The position numbers and the translations under genes are program-made. From Conus ventricosus (taxonomy: Eukaryota; Mollusca; Gastropoda; Neogastropoda; Conidae), in the NCBI GenBank assembly GCA_018398815.1, contig CM031611.1, positions 39,600,448 through 39,617,947 on the forward strand: a stretch of DNA of 17,500 nt. The letters are read 5' to 3'. The notes under the pieces were generated by a model. It had not been told where the DNA came from, did no database searches, and saw only the letters and a list, made by a program, of their open reading frames with translations. Positions 10,094 to 17,500 of the stretch are shown here, piece after piece (the stretch's first letter is position 1; every line of letters begins with the position of its first letter).

Positions 10094-10192
10094 GGAACAG
10101 CCTTGCTTTAGGAACAGTCTTGCTTTAGGAACAGCCTTGCTTTAGGAACAGTCTTGCTTTAGGAACAGTCTTGCTTTAGGAACAGTCTTGCT
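10094..10192. repeat. 17-bp minisatellite, about 5.8 copies
   Basis: GGAACAGTCTTGCTTTA repeats at 10094, 10111, 10128, 10145, 10162 and 10179. The first and third copies carry GCC in place of GTC at the same site. There are no indels, so the array looks young. Confidence 0.96.
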
Positions 10193-10474
10193 GTCTGTTT
10201 AACGCCTGTAACCGTGCAGGTTCTAGGGCATAAGATCGGCAAAAGGGGGTTTCAGGCACCCCTGGTACGTTGCCCAAAGTGAGATCAGTGAAAGGGTCTT
10301 CACTTCACTGCAGAAAAAAAGGAACACAAGCCTGTGCCTCAGCAAACAGTAAGCCATACATGTCCGCACCAAAGGTACTACAACGGTGGGTTTTGTCAAT
10401 ATTGATTTTGTAAACTGAGACTTGCGAATTCCACGGTAGTACAGTCACCCCAATGCAGACATGTTGACCGTTCA
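10193..10474. other. Unique spacer, no gene recognised
   Basis: About 280 bp. On the minus strand one frame is open without a start from about 10495 to 10310, including words such as GQHVCIGVTV, but I cannot assign it. Confidence 0.45.
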
Positions 10475-10735
10475 CATAACACTTGTGATAGCCAGCTTAC
10501 CAAGATACATAACAACGCCTGCAGAAGTTAAGACCTTGTGGGGCTTGGATTTGGCACATACTTTTTCGGCAGGACACTGGGCTTGACAACGCCCCATACC
10601 ATCGCACTTGTGGCATGCATCTAAGCACACTGAAGCTGATTTTCCTCCCTGTGTGTGGCTCAGCACCTGGGGACCCTGGTATCCCGCGGCAGTGGATAAT
10701 CGTTCCTTGACCGAGAGGAGCAGACGAAGAAGGAG
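10475..10735 (-). other. Cys-rich minus-strand reading frame, possible exon remnant
   Basis: Outside the neighbouring array the minus strand stays open for about 80 codons to a TGA at 10474-10472. Read this way it contains CLDACHKCDGMGRC and then CPAEKVC, six cysteines in about 25 residues. The part CHKCDGMG fits the CxxCxGxG pattern of DnaJ-type zinc fingers, but a single copy proves nothing. A donor-like GTAAGC lies on the minus strand at 10500-10495. The frame is continuous with the array only because the repeat unit has no stops. It could be an exon, a decayed gene piece or chance. I do not assign a function. Confidence 0.2.
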
Positions 10736-10736
10736 A

Positions 10737-12499
10737 GACAGCAGGAGGAGAGAAAGAAGAGAATAGACTGGCCTGGGCAAGCCCTTGCAGCAGGAGGAGA
10801 GAAAGAAGAGAATAGACTGGCCTGGGCAAGCCCTTGCAGCAGGAGGAGAGAAAGAAGAGAATAGACTGGCCTGGGCAAGCCCTTGCAGCAGGAGGAGAGA
10901 AAGAAGAGAATAGACTGGCCTGGGCAAGCCCTTGCAGCAGGAGGAGAGAAAGAAGAGAATAGACTGGCCTGGGCAAGCCCTTGCAGCAGGAGGAGAGAAA
11001 GAAGAGAATAGACTGGCCTGGGCAAGCCCTTGCAGCAGGAGGAGAGAAAGAAGACAATAGACTGGCCTGGGCAAGCCCTTGCAGCAGGAGGAGAGAAAGA
11101 AGACAATAGACTGGCCTGGGCAAGCCCTTGCAGCAGGAGGAGAGAAAGAAGAGAATAGACTGGCCTGGGCAAGCCCTTGCAGCAGGAGGAGAGAAAGAAG
11201 AGAATAGACTGGCCTGGGCAAGCCCTTGCAGCAGGAGGAGAGAAAGAAGAGAATAGACTGGCCTGGGCAAGCCCTTGCAGCAGGAGGAGAGAAAGAAGAG
11301 AATAGACTGGCCTGGGCAAGCCCTTGCAGCAGGAGGAGAGAAAGAAGAGAATAGACTGGCCTGGGCAAGCCCTTGCAGCAGGAGGAGAGAAAGAAGAGAA
11401 TAGACTGGCCTGGGCAAGCCCTTGCAGCAGGAGGAGAGAAAGAAGAGAATAGACTGGCCTGGGCAAGCCCTTGCAGCAGGAGGAGAGAAAGAAGAGAATA
11501 GACTGGCCTGGGCAAGCCCTTGCAGCAGGAGGAGAGAAAGAAGAGAATAGACTGGCCTGGGCAAGCCCTTGCAGCAGGAGGAGAGAAAGAAGAGAATAGA
11601 CTGGCCTGGGCAAGCCCTTGCAGCAGGAGGAGAGAAAGAAGAGAATAGACTGGCCTGGGCAAGTCCTTGCAGCAGGAGGAGATAAAGAAGTGGACTGGCC
11701 TGGGCAAGCCCTTGCAGCAGGAGGAGAGAAAGAAGAGTAAGAAGTGGACTGGCCTGGGCAAGCCCTTGCAGCAGGAGGAAAGAAAGAAGAGTAAGAAGTG
11801 GACTGGCCTGGGCAAGCCCTTGCAGCAGGAGGAGAGAAAGAAGAGTAAGAAGTGGACTGGCCTGGGCAAGTCCTTGCAGCAGGAGGAGAGAAAGAAGAGA
11901 AGGGAAGAGACTGGCCTGGGCAAGTCCTTGCAGCAGGAGGAGAGAAAGAAGAGAAGGGAAGAGACTGGCCTGGGCAAGTCCTTGCAGCAGGAGGAGAGAA
12001 AGAAGAGAAAGAAGTGGACTGGCCTGGGCAAGTCCTTGCAGCAGGAGGAGAGAAAGAAGATAATAGACTGGCCTGGGCAAGTCCTTGCAGCAGGAGGAGA
12101 GAAAGAAGAGAATGAATTGGACTGGCCTGGGCAAGTCCTTGCAGCAGGAGGAGAGAAAGAAGATAATAGACTGGCCTGGGCAAGTCCTTGCAGCAGCAGG
12201 GGAGAAAGAAGATAATAGACTGGCCTGGGCAAGTCCTTGCAGCAGGAGGAGAGAAATAAGAGAAAGAAGTGGACTGGCCTGGGCAAGTCCTTGCAGCAGG
12301 AGGAGAGAAAGAAGATAATAGACTGGCCTGGGCAAGTCCTTGCAGCAGGAGGAGAGAAAGAAGAGAATGAATTGGACTGGCCTGGGCAAGTCCTTGCAGC
12401 AGCAGGGGAGAAAGAAGAGAATAGACTGGCCTGGGCAAGTCCTTGCAGCAGGAGGGGAGAAAGAAGAGAATAGACTGGCCTGGGCAAGTCCTTGCAGCA
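10737..12499. repeat. 49/54-bp minisatellite, about 35 copies in two zones
   Basis: Units begin GACTGGCCTGGGCAAG and continue through CTTGCAGCAGGAGGAGAG to a purine-rich end. From 10766 to 11647 there are 18 units of exactly 49 bp that are almost identical. Two neighbours near 11054 and 11103 share one G-to-C change. From 11648 to 12499 units alternate between 49 and 54 bp (one is 45), read AAGTCC in most cases where the left zone has AAGCCC, and differ in the junction (GTAAGAAGTG, AAGGGAAGAG, ATAATAGAC, AATGAATTG). Since 49 is not a multiple of three and the unit has no minus-strand stop in any phase, all three minus frames stay open for over 630 codons. The resulting Leu-, Ser- and Pro-rich peptides are not evidence of a gene. 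Confidence 0.97.
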
Positions 12500-13542
12500 A
12501 GCGAAGCATCGTGTCCTAAAAAAACCAATGACTGTTTAAGACTGGATGTACGCCACCTGGCCCTTAAGGACAAGCTAAGGCCTGCGGTAGGACCGACCTC
12601 ACCTGTGCCACACTCGCAGAAAACAATGAACTATCGTGTCTACCAGCCGTGAGCACAATGGGCCTTGCTTCTCAGGGCAGTTTGGCAGACTTCGTTACTT
12701 CCTTACTGTTAGATTCTTTGCCTCTCTTGCAGAAAAAATGAAAGGTCTTTAGATGTAGAATGGCAGAACGTGTCACCAATCGTGAGGTTGGAATGGCATA
12801 GGCTTCCACACGGAACGTAAGGAGATTTATTTCGAAAAAAAAGGAGTCTACGAACACTGTAGGGACCAAAGGGTTTATAATAAATGAGGGCATGAATAGA
12901 AATGGAAGCTTGCCTGTACAGTTCTCCCTTTTTTTCCACTCCAACTCACGTTTTTCTCTGACTTTTTGTCGTCCCCGCTCAAATGTGTCCCAAGCAGCCA
13001 GCATGGTTGTGCTTTCTCAAGTGCAGTCCTTTCGTTGGTTTTCTTTTTATCTGCCGCCATTCTTTTCCCCCATTTCCACCGGTCTTTGCATACAATAAAC
13101 CAGAACCGCATAATGTTTTGAACCAGAAGAACAAGCAGGGTCAATCTTCAAAAGGGTAGAGAACAGGAGTAGGTGTCAAAATACCATGCTATTTTCTTCA
13201 AACAAAAATGTCAACATAAATACAATGCTACAAGCTTCAGTAGGGTACTACAAAAGGAACTTCTGTCTCTTTCTGAATGCTGAATGACACAAAAGAATCC
13301 TTCTGTTTAAAACTCATTTATTCAATGACAGCGTAAGAGCCTGTGCCTCGTTGATGTAATGGTTGTAAAGGAAATCTTCTAAAGTCTAAAAGCCATTGAA
13401 AAAAAGATGAATTCATTCAGCAGAAGCAAATAAGAAAATAGGTACATAATTAGATAGATAAATAAATCAATTTAGTAATATAAAATAAGAGAAAAGGAAA
13501 AGACATTAGAGAAAAAGTCCTCACACCTAAAGAAAAACAGTT
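12500..13542. other. Unique sequence, no gene recognised
   Basis: About 1 kb of non-repetitive DNA, becoming AT-rich from about 13400. Minus-strand frames up to 110 codons (12672-13004) match nothing I know. AATAAA occurs on the plus strand at 13094-13099 but without other support for a transcript end. Confidence 0.5.
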
Positions 13543-13602
13543 ACAACAACAACACAACAACGACGACGATGACGACGACAACAACAACAAACAACAACAA
13601 AC
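13543..13602. repeat. (CAA)n / (GAC)n compound microsatellite
   Basis: ACAACAACAAC changes to CGACGACGATGACGACGAC and back to CAACAACAAACAAC. It resembles the CAA array at 9196 but is interrupted. Confidence 0.93.
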
Positions 13603-13676
13603 ACAATTACCCACATAGTGGACCAGGACCAACAGACAGCATCAACACTGTCCTACTTTCAATCACAAAGAAGTGT

Positions 13677-13700
13677 GGGGGGGAGGGGGGGAGGGGGGGG
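13677..13700 (+). other. G7-A-G7-A-G8 tract, strong G-quadruplex candidate
   Basis: Three runs of seven to eight G are separated by single A. A run of seven G can supply two G3 tracts, so an intramolecular quadruplex with very short loops is possible. Confidence 0.75.
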
Positions 13701-13702
13701 TC

Positions 13703-13987
13703 CTATCGAAGACAGAGGGAAGGGGACAGAGGCGGTGAGGGCCAAACACCACAGGTAAACAGGAGAAAAGAACTACATGCTCGGCGCCTCCAGGAGAGCG
13801 CCCAGCACTGTCTACAATGACGACCACGTGCGCCTGGAGGCAGGAACGGGAAAGGAAACAAGGAGACACACACAGCAAGCAACCTCGGGTCAAGTCAGCG
13901 TCTGAGCCACAGGAAGAGCGAGGCCGGATAAAGAGACTGAGGAGAGGAGGATTGATCGGGTGAGAGTCGGGGTCTCCATGGCGTTTG

Positions 13988-13990
<3 letters not shown>
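13703..13990. other. GC-richer unique segment, no gene recognised
   Basis: About 290 bp with higher GC than its surroundings. It is open on the minus strand as part of a frame that runs in from the CT array, with no recognisable domain. It could be a UTR or exon piece, but I cannot show it. Confidence 0.4.

Positions 13991-14072
<82 letters not shown>
13991..14072. repeat. (CT)n microsatellite, about 41 units
   Basis: Uninterrupted CT, ending directly at the retrotransposon C-terminal relic. Confidence 0.98.
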
Positions 14073-14075
<3 letters not shown>

Positions 14076-14262
14076 GTTTGAGTGTCCTCAGTACAACAAT
14101 ATTCGCCCCAATATTTTCAAAACTATTCCACCTCATTTCGAAAACCAGTATCTGATAGAAATTTTAACATGTGAAAATGCTAATATTACTCGTCGTCTTG
14201 CTATGTTTTTGTACAAATGTTTTGAAATAAGAAAAAAGAGCCAATTGCTAAAGGTTTCATAG
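14073..14262 (+). pseudogene. Probable C-terminal relic of a non-LTR retrotransposon
   Basis: The plus-strand frame just after the CT array reads LLFECPQYNNIRPNIFKTI, continues for about 40 residues with AMFLYKCFEIRK, and ends in TAG at about 14260-14262. Many LINE-type polyproteins end with a segment of this form: a Cys-Pro and Tyr, then Arg in the next few residues, a hydrophobic helix, then a short basic tail. The upstream part (polymerase) is absent and is replaced by the CT array. The match is by pattern and from memory, so it is weaker than the polymerase calls. Confidence 0.45.
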
Positions 14263-14481
14263 TGATGTGTTAAAAAGATAAATCTCCAGAAGTTATCAGA
14301 TGAATGTATACGCATGGAATGAAAAACAAATAAGTTTTTGTCACGTCCCCACTTATGCCTGTAAGAATTTTGTCGGATTTTTGCTTTCAGTATGATTTCT
14401 TCCCTCTTGAAATGATTTGTAACGTCACTCACCCTGTGACAGAAGCCATCGTGCCATACGTCATTAAATGTTCGAGTTCGA

Positions 14482-14483
<2 letters not shown>
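14263..14483 (+). other. Spacer, possible 3' UTR of the relic
   Basis: About 220 bp with no coding pattern. It ends with TTCGAGTTCGAGTT running straight into the second CT array, as if a short tandem tail of an element had seeded the microsatellite. This is inference. Confidence 0.3.

Positions 14484-14534
<51 letters not shown>
14484..14534. repeat. (CT)n microsatellite, about 25 units
   Basis: Uninterrupted TC/CT run, the same strand phase as the array at 13991. Confidence 0.98.
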
Positions 14535-14538
<4 letters not shown>

Positions 14539-14596
14539 ATGACCGCGAGCTTGTCGAATAGATATGGCACAACTAATGTTAGGTAGGTACTCAAGA

Positions 14597-14780
14597 TCTG
14601 ATCAGCGCGTTGGGCTAGTGCGTTGGTCAGAGATCTGCTAATTCGTAGTCACGAGACCCTTTTCTTAAATTCTCTCATCTTAGTCATTAATTCATGTATT
14701 CATCAGCTTTAAATCATGCGCAGTGTGGTGTAAAAATTTAGCGGATGTGGTGTAGCGTGTATGGACTAGTCCGCACGCAC
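14597..14780 (+). mobile_element. Degraded tRNA-derived SINE-like element
   Basis: The segment opens with CAGCGCGTTGGGC (14603-14615) and GCGTTGGTCAGAGATCTGC, which resembles a tRNA-like head with an A-box region, and has a weak B-box-like AATTCGTAGTCAC near 14640-14653. It closes with GCGGATGTGGTGTAGCGTGT and ATGGACTAGTCCGCACGC (14741-14778). That closing phrase resembles the body of a SINE I recall as common in molluscan genomes. The middle (about 14660-14735) is AT-rich and may be an insertion or decay. Internal promoter boxes are poor, so it is unlikely to be transcribed. The family name needs a repeat database. Confidence 0.5.
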
Positions 14781-14782
14781 AA

Positions 14783-14904
14783 CAACAATAATAATGATCA
14801 TATGATAATAATGATAATAGCCATACTAATAATGATAATAACAAAAAATAAATGATAATATCATCATTATTATCATCATTATTGTTATTATTATCATTAA
14901 TAGT
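14783..14904. repeat. Inverted TAA/TGA to TTA/TCA trinucleotide block
   Basis: Left of about 14850 the plus strand is built of AAT, GAT and TAA triplets; right of about 14853 it is built of TCA, TTA and ATT triplets. The halves are near reverse complements (for example TAATGATAATAAC against GTTATTATTATCATTA), so the block can form a long imperfect AT hairpin. Confidence 0.85.
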
Positions 14905-14966
14905 AAGGAACAATGTACCTTAATTGGGTGGCTTGGCACCATCGTTGTGTGAGTGTCAGAGTGTGT

Positions 14967-14970
14967 GGTA

Positions 14971-15046
<76 letters not shown>

Positions 15047-15059
15047 TGCGTGTACATAT

Positions 15060-15140
<81 letters not shown>

Positions 15141-15178
15141 CGTGCGTGTGTGTGCGCGCGCGTTTGTGTGTGCCTGTG

Positions 15179-15252
<74 letters not shown>

Positions 15253-15315
15253 GTATCTGTGTGTGTGTCTTTGTGTATGTATGTGTGTGTCTTTGTGTGT
15301 GTGTGTGTGTGTGTC

Positions 15316-15377
<62 letters not shown>

Positions 15378-15402
15378 CGTATTCGCGCGCGCGCGCGCGC
15401 GC

Positions 15403-15474
<72 letters not shown>
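14967..15474. repeat. Compound (TG)n / (CG)n / (TC)n microsatellite of about 0.5 kb
   Basis: In order: TG to about 15041, a short AGAGAGTGCGTGTACATATACG break, TG 15061-15146, CG 15154-15162, TC about 15180-15251, TG with TTTG and TATG interruptions 15258-15373, CG 15384-15402, and TG 15403-15474. Reading frames of up to 248 codons across it are dinucleotide artefacts. Confidence 0.98.
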
Positions 15475-15635
15475 AAGCTCTTCAGCCTCCATACCACTAA
15501 GCGCTGCACGTTTCCAGCAGACAGAAGAAAACATTCGTTGTGAGCAGGAACACCCTGACACATAAACAACAAACCAGAGAGAGAGAGAGACGCTTCAGAA
15601 TCGTTTTTGTTTTATTGACAATGACAAAATACAGT

Positions 15636-15637
<2 letters not shown>
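15475..15637. other. Unique spacer with a short (GA)n run
   Basis: About 160 bp between two microsatellite blocks, with GA at 15576-15590. No gene or element recognised. Confidence 0.6.
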
Positions 15638-15712
<75 letters not shown>

Positions 15713-15800
15713 GGACAGACAGGCAGGCAGACAGACAGACAGACAGAGACAAAGACAGAGACAGACAGACAGACAGACAGACAGAACAGACAAACAGACA
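15638..15800. repeat. (GA)n passing into (GACA)n
   Basis: About 40 bp of GA is followed by tetranucleotide GACA, with GGCA and CGGA variants near 15710-15730. It is the reverse complement in type of the TC/CTGT array at 5921. Confidence 0.97.
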
Positions 15801-15949
15801 AAGAGAAAAGACAGCACAGACGTTATTTACACTTTTTCCAGACAACACTAAGGACTGCTGTCTGTCATGATCATGGATCTGCGCTCTCCTTTGATTAGTC
15901 CTCAGAACGGTAACGACAGTCAATCAGACGAGAATCTCACGAGACTTGT
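15801..15949. other. Unique spacer, nothing recognised
   Basis: About 150 bp separating the GACA array from the 47-bp array. No gene, RNA or element seen. Confidence 0.6.
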
Positions 15950-17067
15950 GCCATGGTTCTGATGCTTACAGGGAGAGAAATGGGGCACAATACAACGCCA
16001 TGGTTCTGATACTAACAGGGAGAGAAATGGAGCACAATACAACGCCATGGTTCTGATACTAACACGGAGAGAAATGGAACACAATACAACGCCATGATTC
16101 TGATACTAACAGGGAGAGAAATGGGCACAATACAACGCCATGGTTCTGATACTAACACGGAGAGAAATGGAACACAATACAACGCCATGGTTCTGATACT
16201 AACACGGAGAGAAATGGGGCACAATACAACGCCCTGGTTCTGATACTAACAGGGAGAGACACGGGGCACAATACAACGCCATGGTTCTGATACTAACAGG
16301 GAGAGAAATGGGGCACAATACAACGCCATGGTTCTGATACTAACAGGGAGAGAAATGGGGCACAATACAACGCCATGGTTCTGATACTAACAGGGAGAGA
16401 CATGGGACACAATACAACGCCATGATTCTGATAATGACATAGAGTGACATGGGGCACAATACAACGCCATGGTTCTGATACTAACAGGGAGAGAAATGGG
16501 GCACAATACAACGCCATGGTTCTGATATTAACAGGGAGAGAAATGGGGCACAATACAACGCCATGATTCTGATACTGACATGGAGAGACACAGGGCACAA
16601 TACACCGCCATGATTCTGATACTGACATGGAGAAAAATGGGGCACAATACAACGCCATGGTTCTGATACTAACAGGGAGAGAAATGGGGCACAATACAAC
16701 GTCAAGGTTTTGATACTAACAGGGAAAGAAATGGGGCACAATACAACGCCATGGTTCTGATACTAACACGGAGAGAATGGGGCACAATACAACGCCATGG
16801 TTCTGATACTAACAGGGAGAGAAATGGGGCACAATACAACGCCATGGTTCTGATACTAACAGGGAGAGACATGGGCACAATACAACGCCATGGTTCTGAT
16901 ACTAACAGTGAGAGACATGGGGCACAATACAACGCCATGGTTCTGATACTAACAGGGAGAGGTATGGGGCACAATACAACGCCATGGTTCTGATACTAAC
17001 AGGGAGAGAAATGGGGCACAACACATCGCCATGGCTCCGATACTGACATGGAGAGAAATGGGGCACT
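15950..17067. repeat. 47-bp minisatellite, about 24 copies
   Basis: GCCATGGTTCTGATACTAAC and AGGGAGAGAAATGGGGCAC recur at 47-bp spacing (15950, 15997, 16044 and on). Most units hold CCATGG. A variant with ATGATTCTGATACTGACATG is clustered around 16420-16640 and recurs in the last unit near 17030-17060, so variants are zoned. Single-base losses in the G run give some 46-bp units. The minus strand is often open because the unit has few stops; peptides such as MALYCAPFLSLLVSEPWRC cycle every three units and are artefacts. Confidence 0.97.
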
Positions 17068-17124
17068 CACGCACACACGCAGGCACGCACGCACGCGCAC
17101 AAATGCAAACGCGCGCGCGCGCGC

Positions 17125-17203
<79 letters not shown>

Positions 17204-17206
17204 CGC
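17068..17206. repeat. (CG)n and (CA)n/(CGCA)n microsatellite
   Basis: Starts with CGCACACACG words, has an alternating CG block at 17110-17128, GCAC tetranucleotides, then a long AC run. It begins within the last 47-bp unit (GGGGCACTCACGCAC). Confidence 0.97.
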
Positions 17207-17232
17207 ATTACCTTCTACGCTTTAGAACAATC

Positions 17233-17258
17233 TATTACCACCACCACCACCACCCCTC
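17233..17258. repeat. (CCA)n with C-rich flank
   Basis: Six or so CCA/ACC triplets followed by CCCCTCCCCC. Confidence 0.9.
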
Positions 17259-17318
17259 CCCCTTTCTAATCTCTGCTGAACAAAGCAATTTGTCCCTGAC
17301 AACAGCAGGATTACCAAT

Positions 17319-17500
17319 GTGTCCAGAGTGCAAACGGTGAAAACACAACATCACCAGGGACAGATCTGTCCACAGTGCAGATGGTGTAAACACAACATCG
17401 CCGGGGACAGATCTGTCCAGAATGCAGATGGTGTAAACACAACATCGCCGGGACAGATCTGTCCACGGTGCAGATGGTGTAAACACAACATCGCCGGGGA
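17319..17500. repeat. Second 47-bp minisatellite, at least 3.8 copies, open at the right edge
   Basis: GCAGATGGTGTAAACACAAC and ATCGCCGGGGACAGATCTGT recur with starts at 17330, 17377, 17424 and 17470. The unit contains the perfect 10-bp palindrome ACAGATCTGT. The sequence is unrelated to the 47-bp array at 15950. One unit lost a G. The array continues beyond the window. Confidence 0.95.

Noticed and set aside
9573..10128. A small two-exon gene
   Set aside because: The two frames are in different phases, show no domain, and have no clear donor and acceptor pair. The second ends in a tandem repeat.
10472..12573. Minus-strand frames of 637-671 codons as a repeat-rich protein gene
   Set aside because: All three frames are open at once because the tandem unit has no stops. 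Composition is low-complexity and units differ without respect for codons.
12672..13004. 110-codon minus-strand frame as a gene
   Set aside because: No recognisable domain and no supporting context. A frame of this length can arise by chance in 1 kb.
14597..14660. A functional tRNA gene
   Set aside because: The A-box-like part is weak, the B box is poor, and I cannot fold a cloverleaf. A SINE head explains it better.
14826..15572. Frames of 144-248 codons with Thr-His, Cys-Val or Arg-Glu runs
   Set aside because: They are translations of dinucleotide arrays.
15950..17067. A CRISPR-like array
   Set aside because: The whole 47-bp unit is conserved. There are no unique spacers alternating with short repeats, and no cas-like genes. 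The same applies to the 48-, 49/54- and 53-bp arrays.

Overview
This window reads as repeat-rich, non-coding animal genomic DNA. I found no intact protein-coding gene, no operon-like layout and no bacterial or phage hallmarks. The organism is most likely a mollusc, plausibly a marine gastropod. That rests on the very long TC/TG/GACA microsatellites, the decayed non-LTR retrotransposons, and a tRNA-derived SINE-like segment (about 14597-14780) whose tail resembles one I recall from molluscan genomes. The taxonomic call comes from memory of repeat families, not from a search.

Tandem repeats fill a bit under half of the window by my tally (about 8.2 of 17.5 kb). From left to right: a 29-bp purine-rich minisatellite (1-1360, cut by the window edge); a decayed reverse transcriptase fragment (about 1538-2230) with a 27-bp array grown inside its own codons; a 48-bp array with a variable poly-G run in each unit (2903-3766); the RNase H and zinc-knuckle C-terminus of a second non-LTR element (about 3770-4662) plus a probable 3' UTR; a 53-bp array (5118-5638) behind a minus-strand AATAAA and A-rich tail; and a TC/CTGT/AC/CG microsatellite block (5921-6257).

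Next comes mostly unique DNA (6258-10093). It holds a 64-bp dimer, a 37-bp trimer, a minus-strand reverse transcriptase relic (8217-8484), a duplicated 139-bp block with GA arrays, and CAA and AC microsatellites. A 17-bp array (10094-10192) and a short Cys-rich minus-strand reading frame (about 10475-10735) precede the dominant feature, a 49/54-bp array of about 35 units (10737-12499). After about 1 kb of unique DNA follow a CAA/GAC stretch, a G7-G7-G8 tract, two CT arrays flanking a retrotransposon C-terminal relic, the SINE-like segment, an inverted TAA/TTA block, about 0.5 kb of TG/CG/TC (14967-15474), a GA/GACA array, a 47-bp array of about 24 units (15950-17067), a CA/CG array, a CCA run, and a different 47-bp array running off the right edge.

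The long open reading frames here are products of minisatellites whose units lack stop codons, or of dinucleotide runs. I do not regard them as genes. Nothing suggests genes working together. The interest lies in repeat biology: how minisatellites arise within or beside dead retroelements, how variants are zoned along arrays, and the density of sequences able to form Z-DNA, G-quadruplexes or triplexes.
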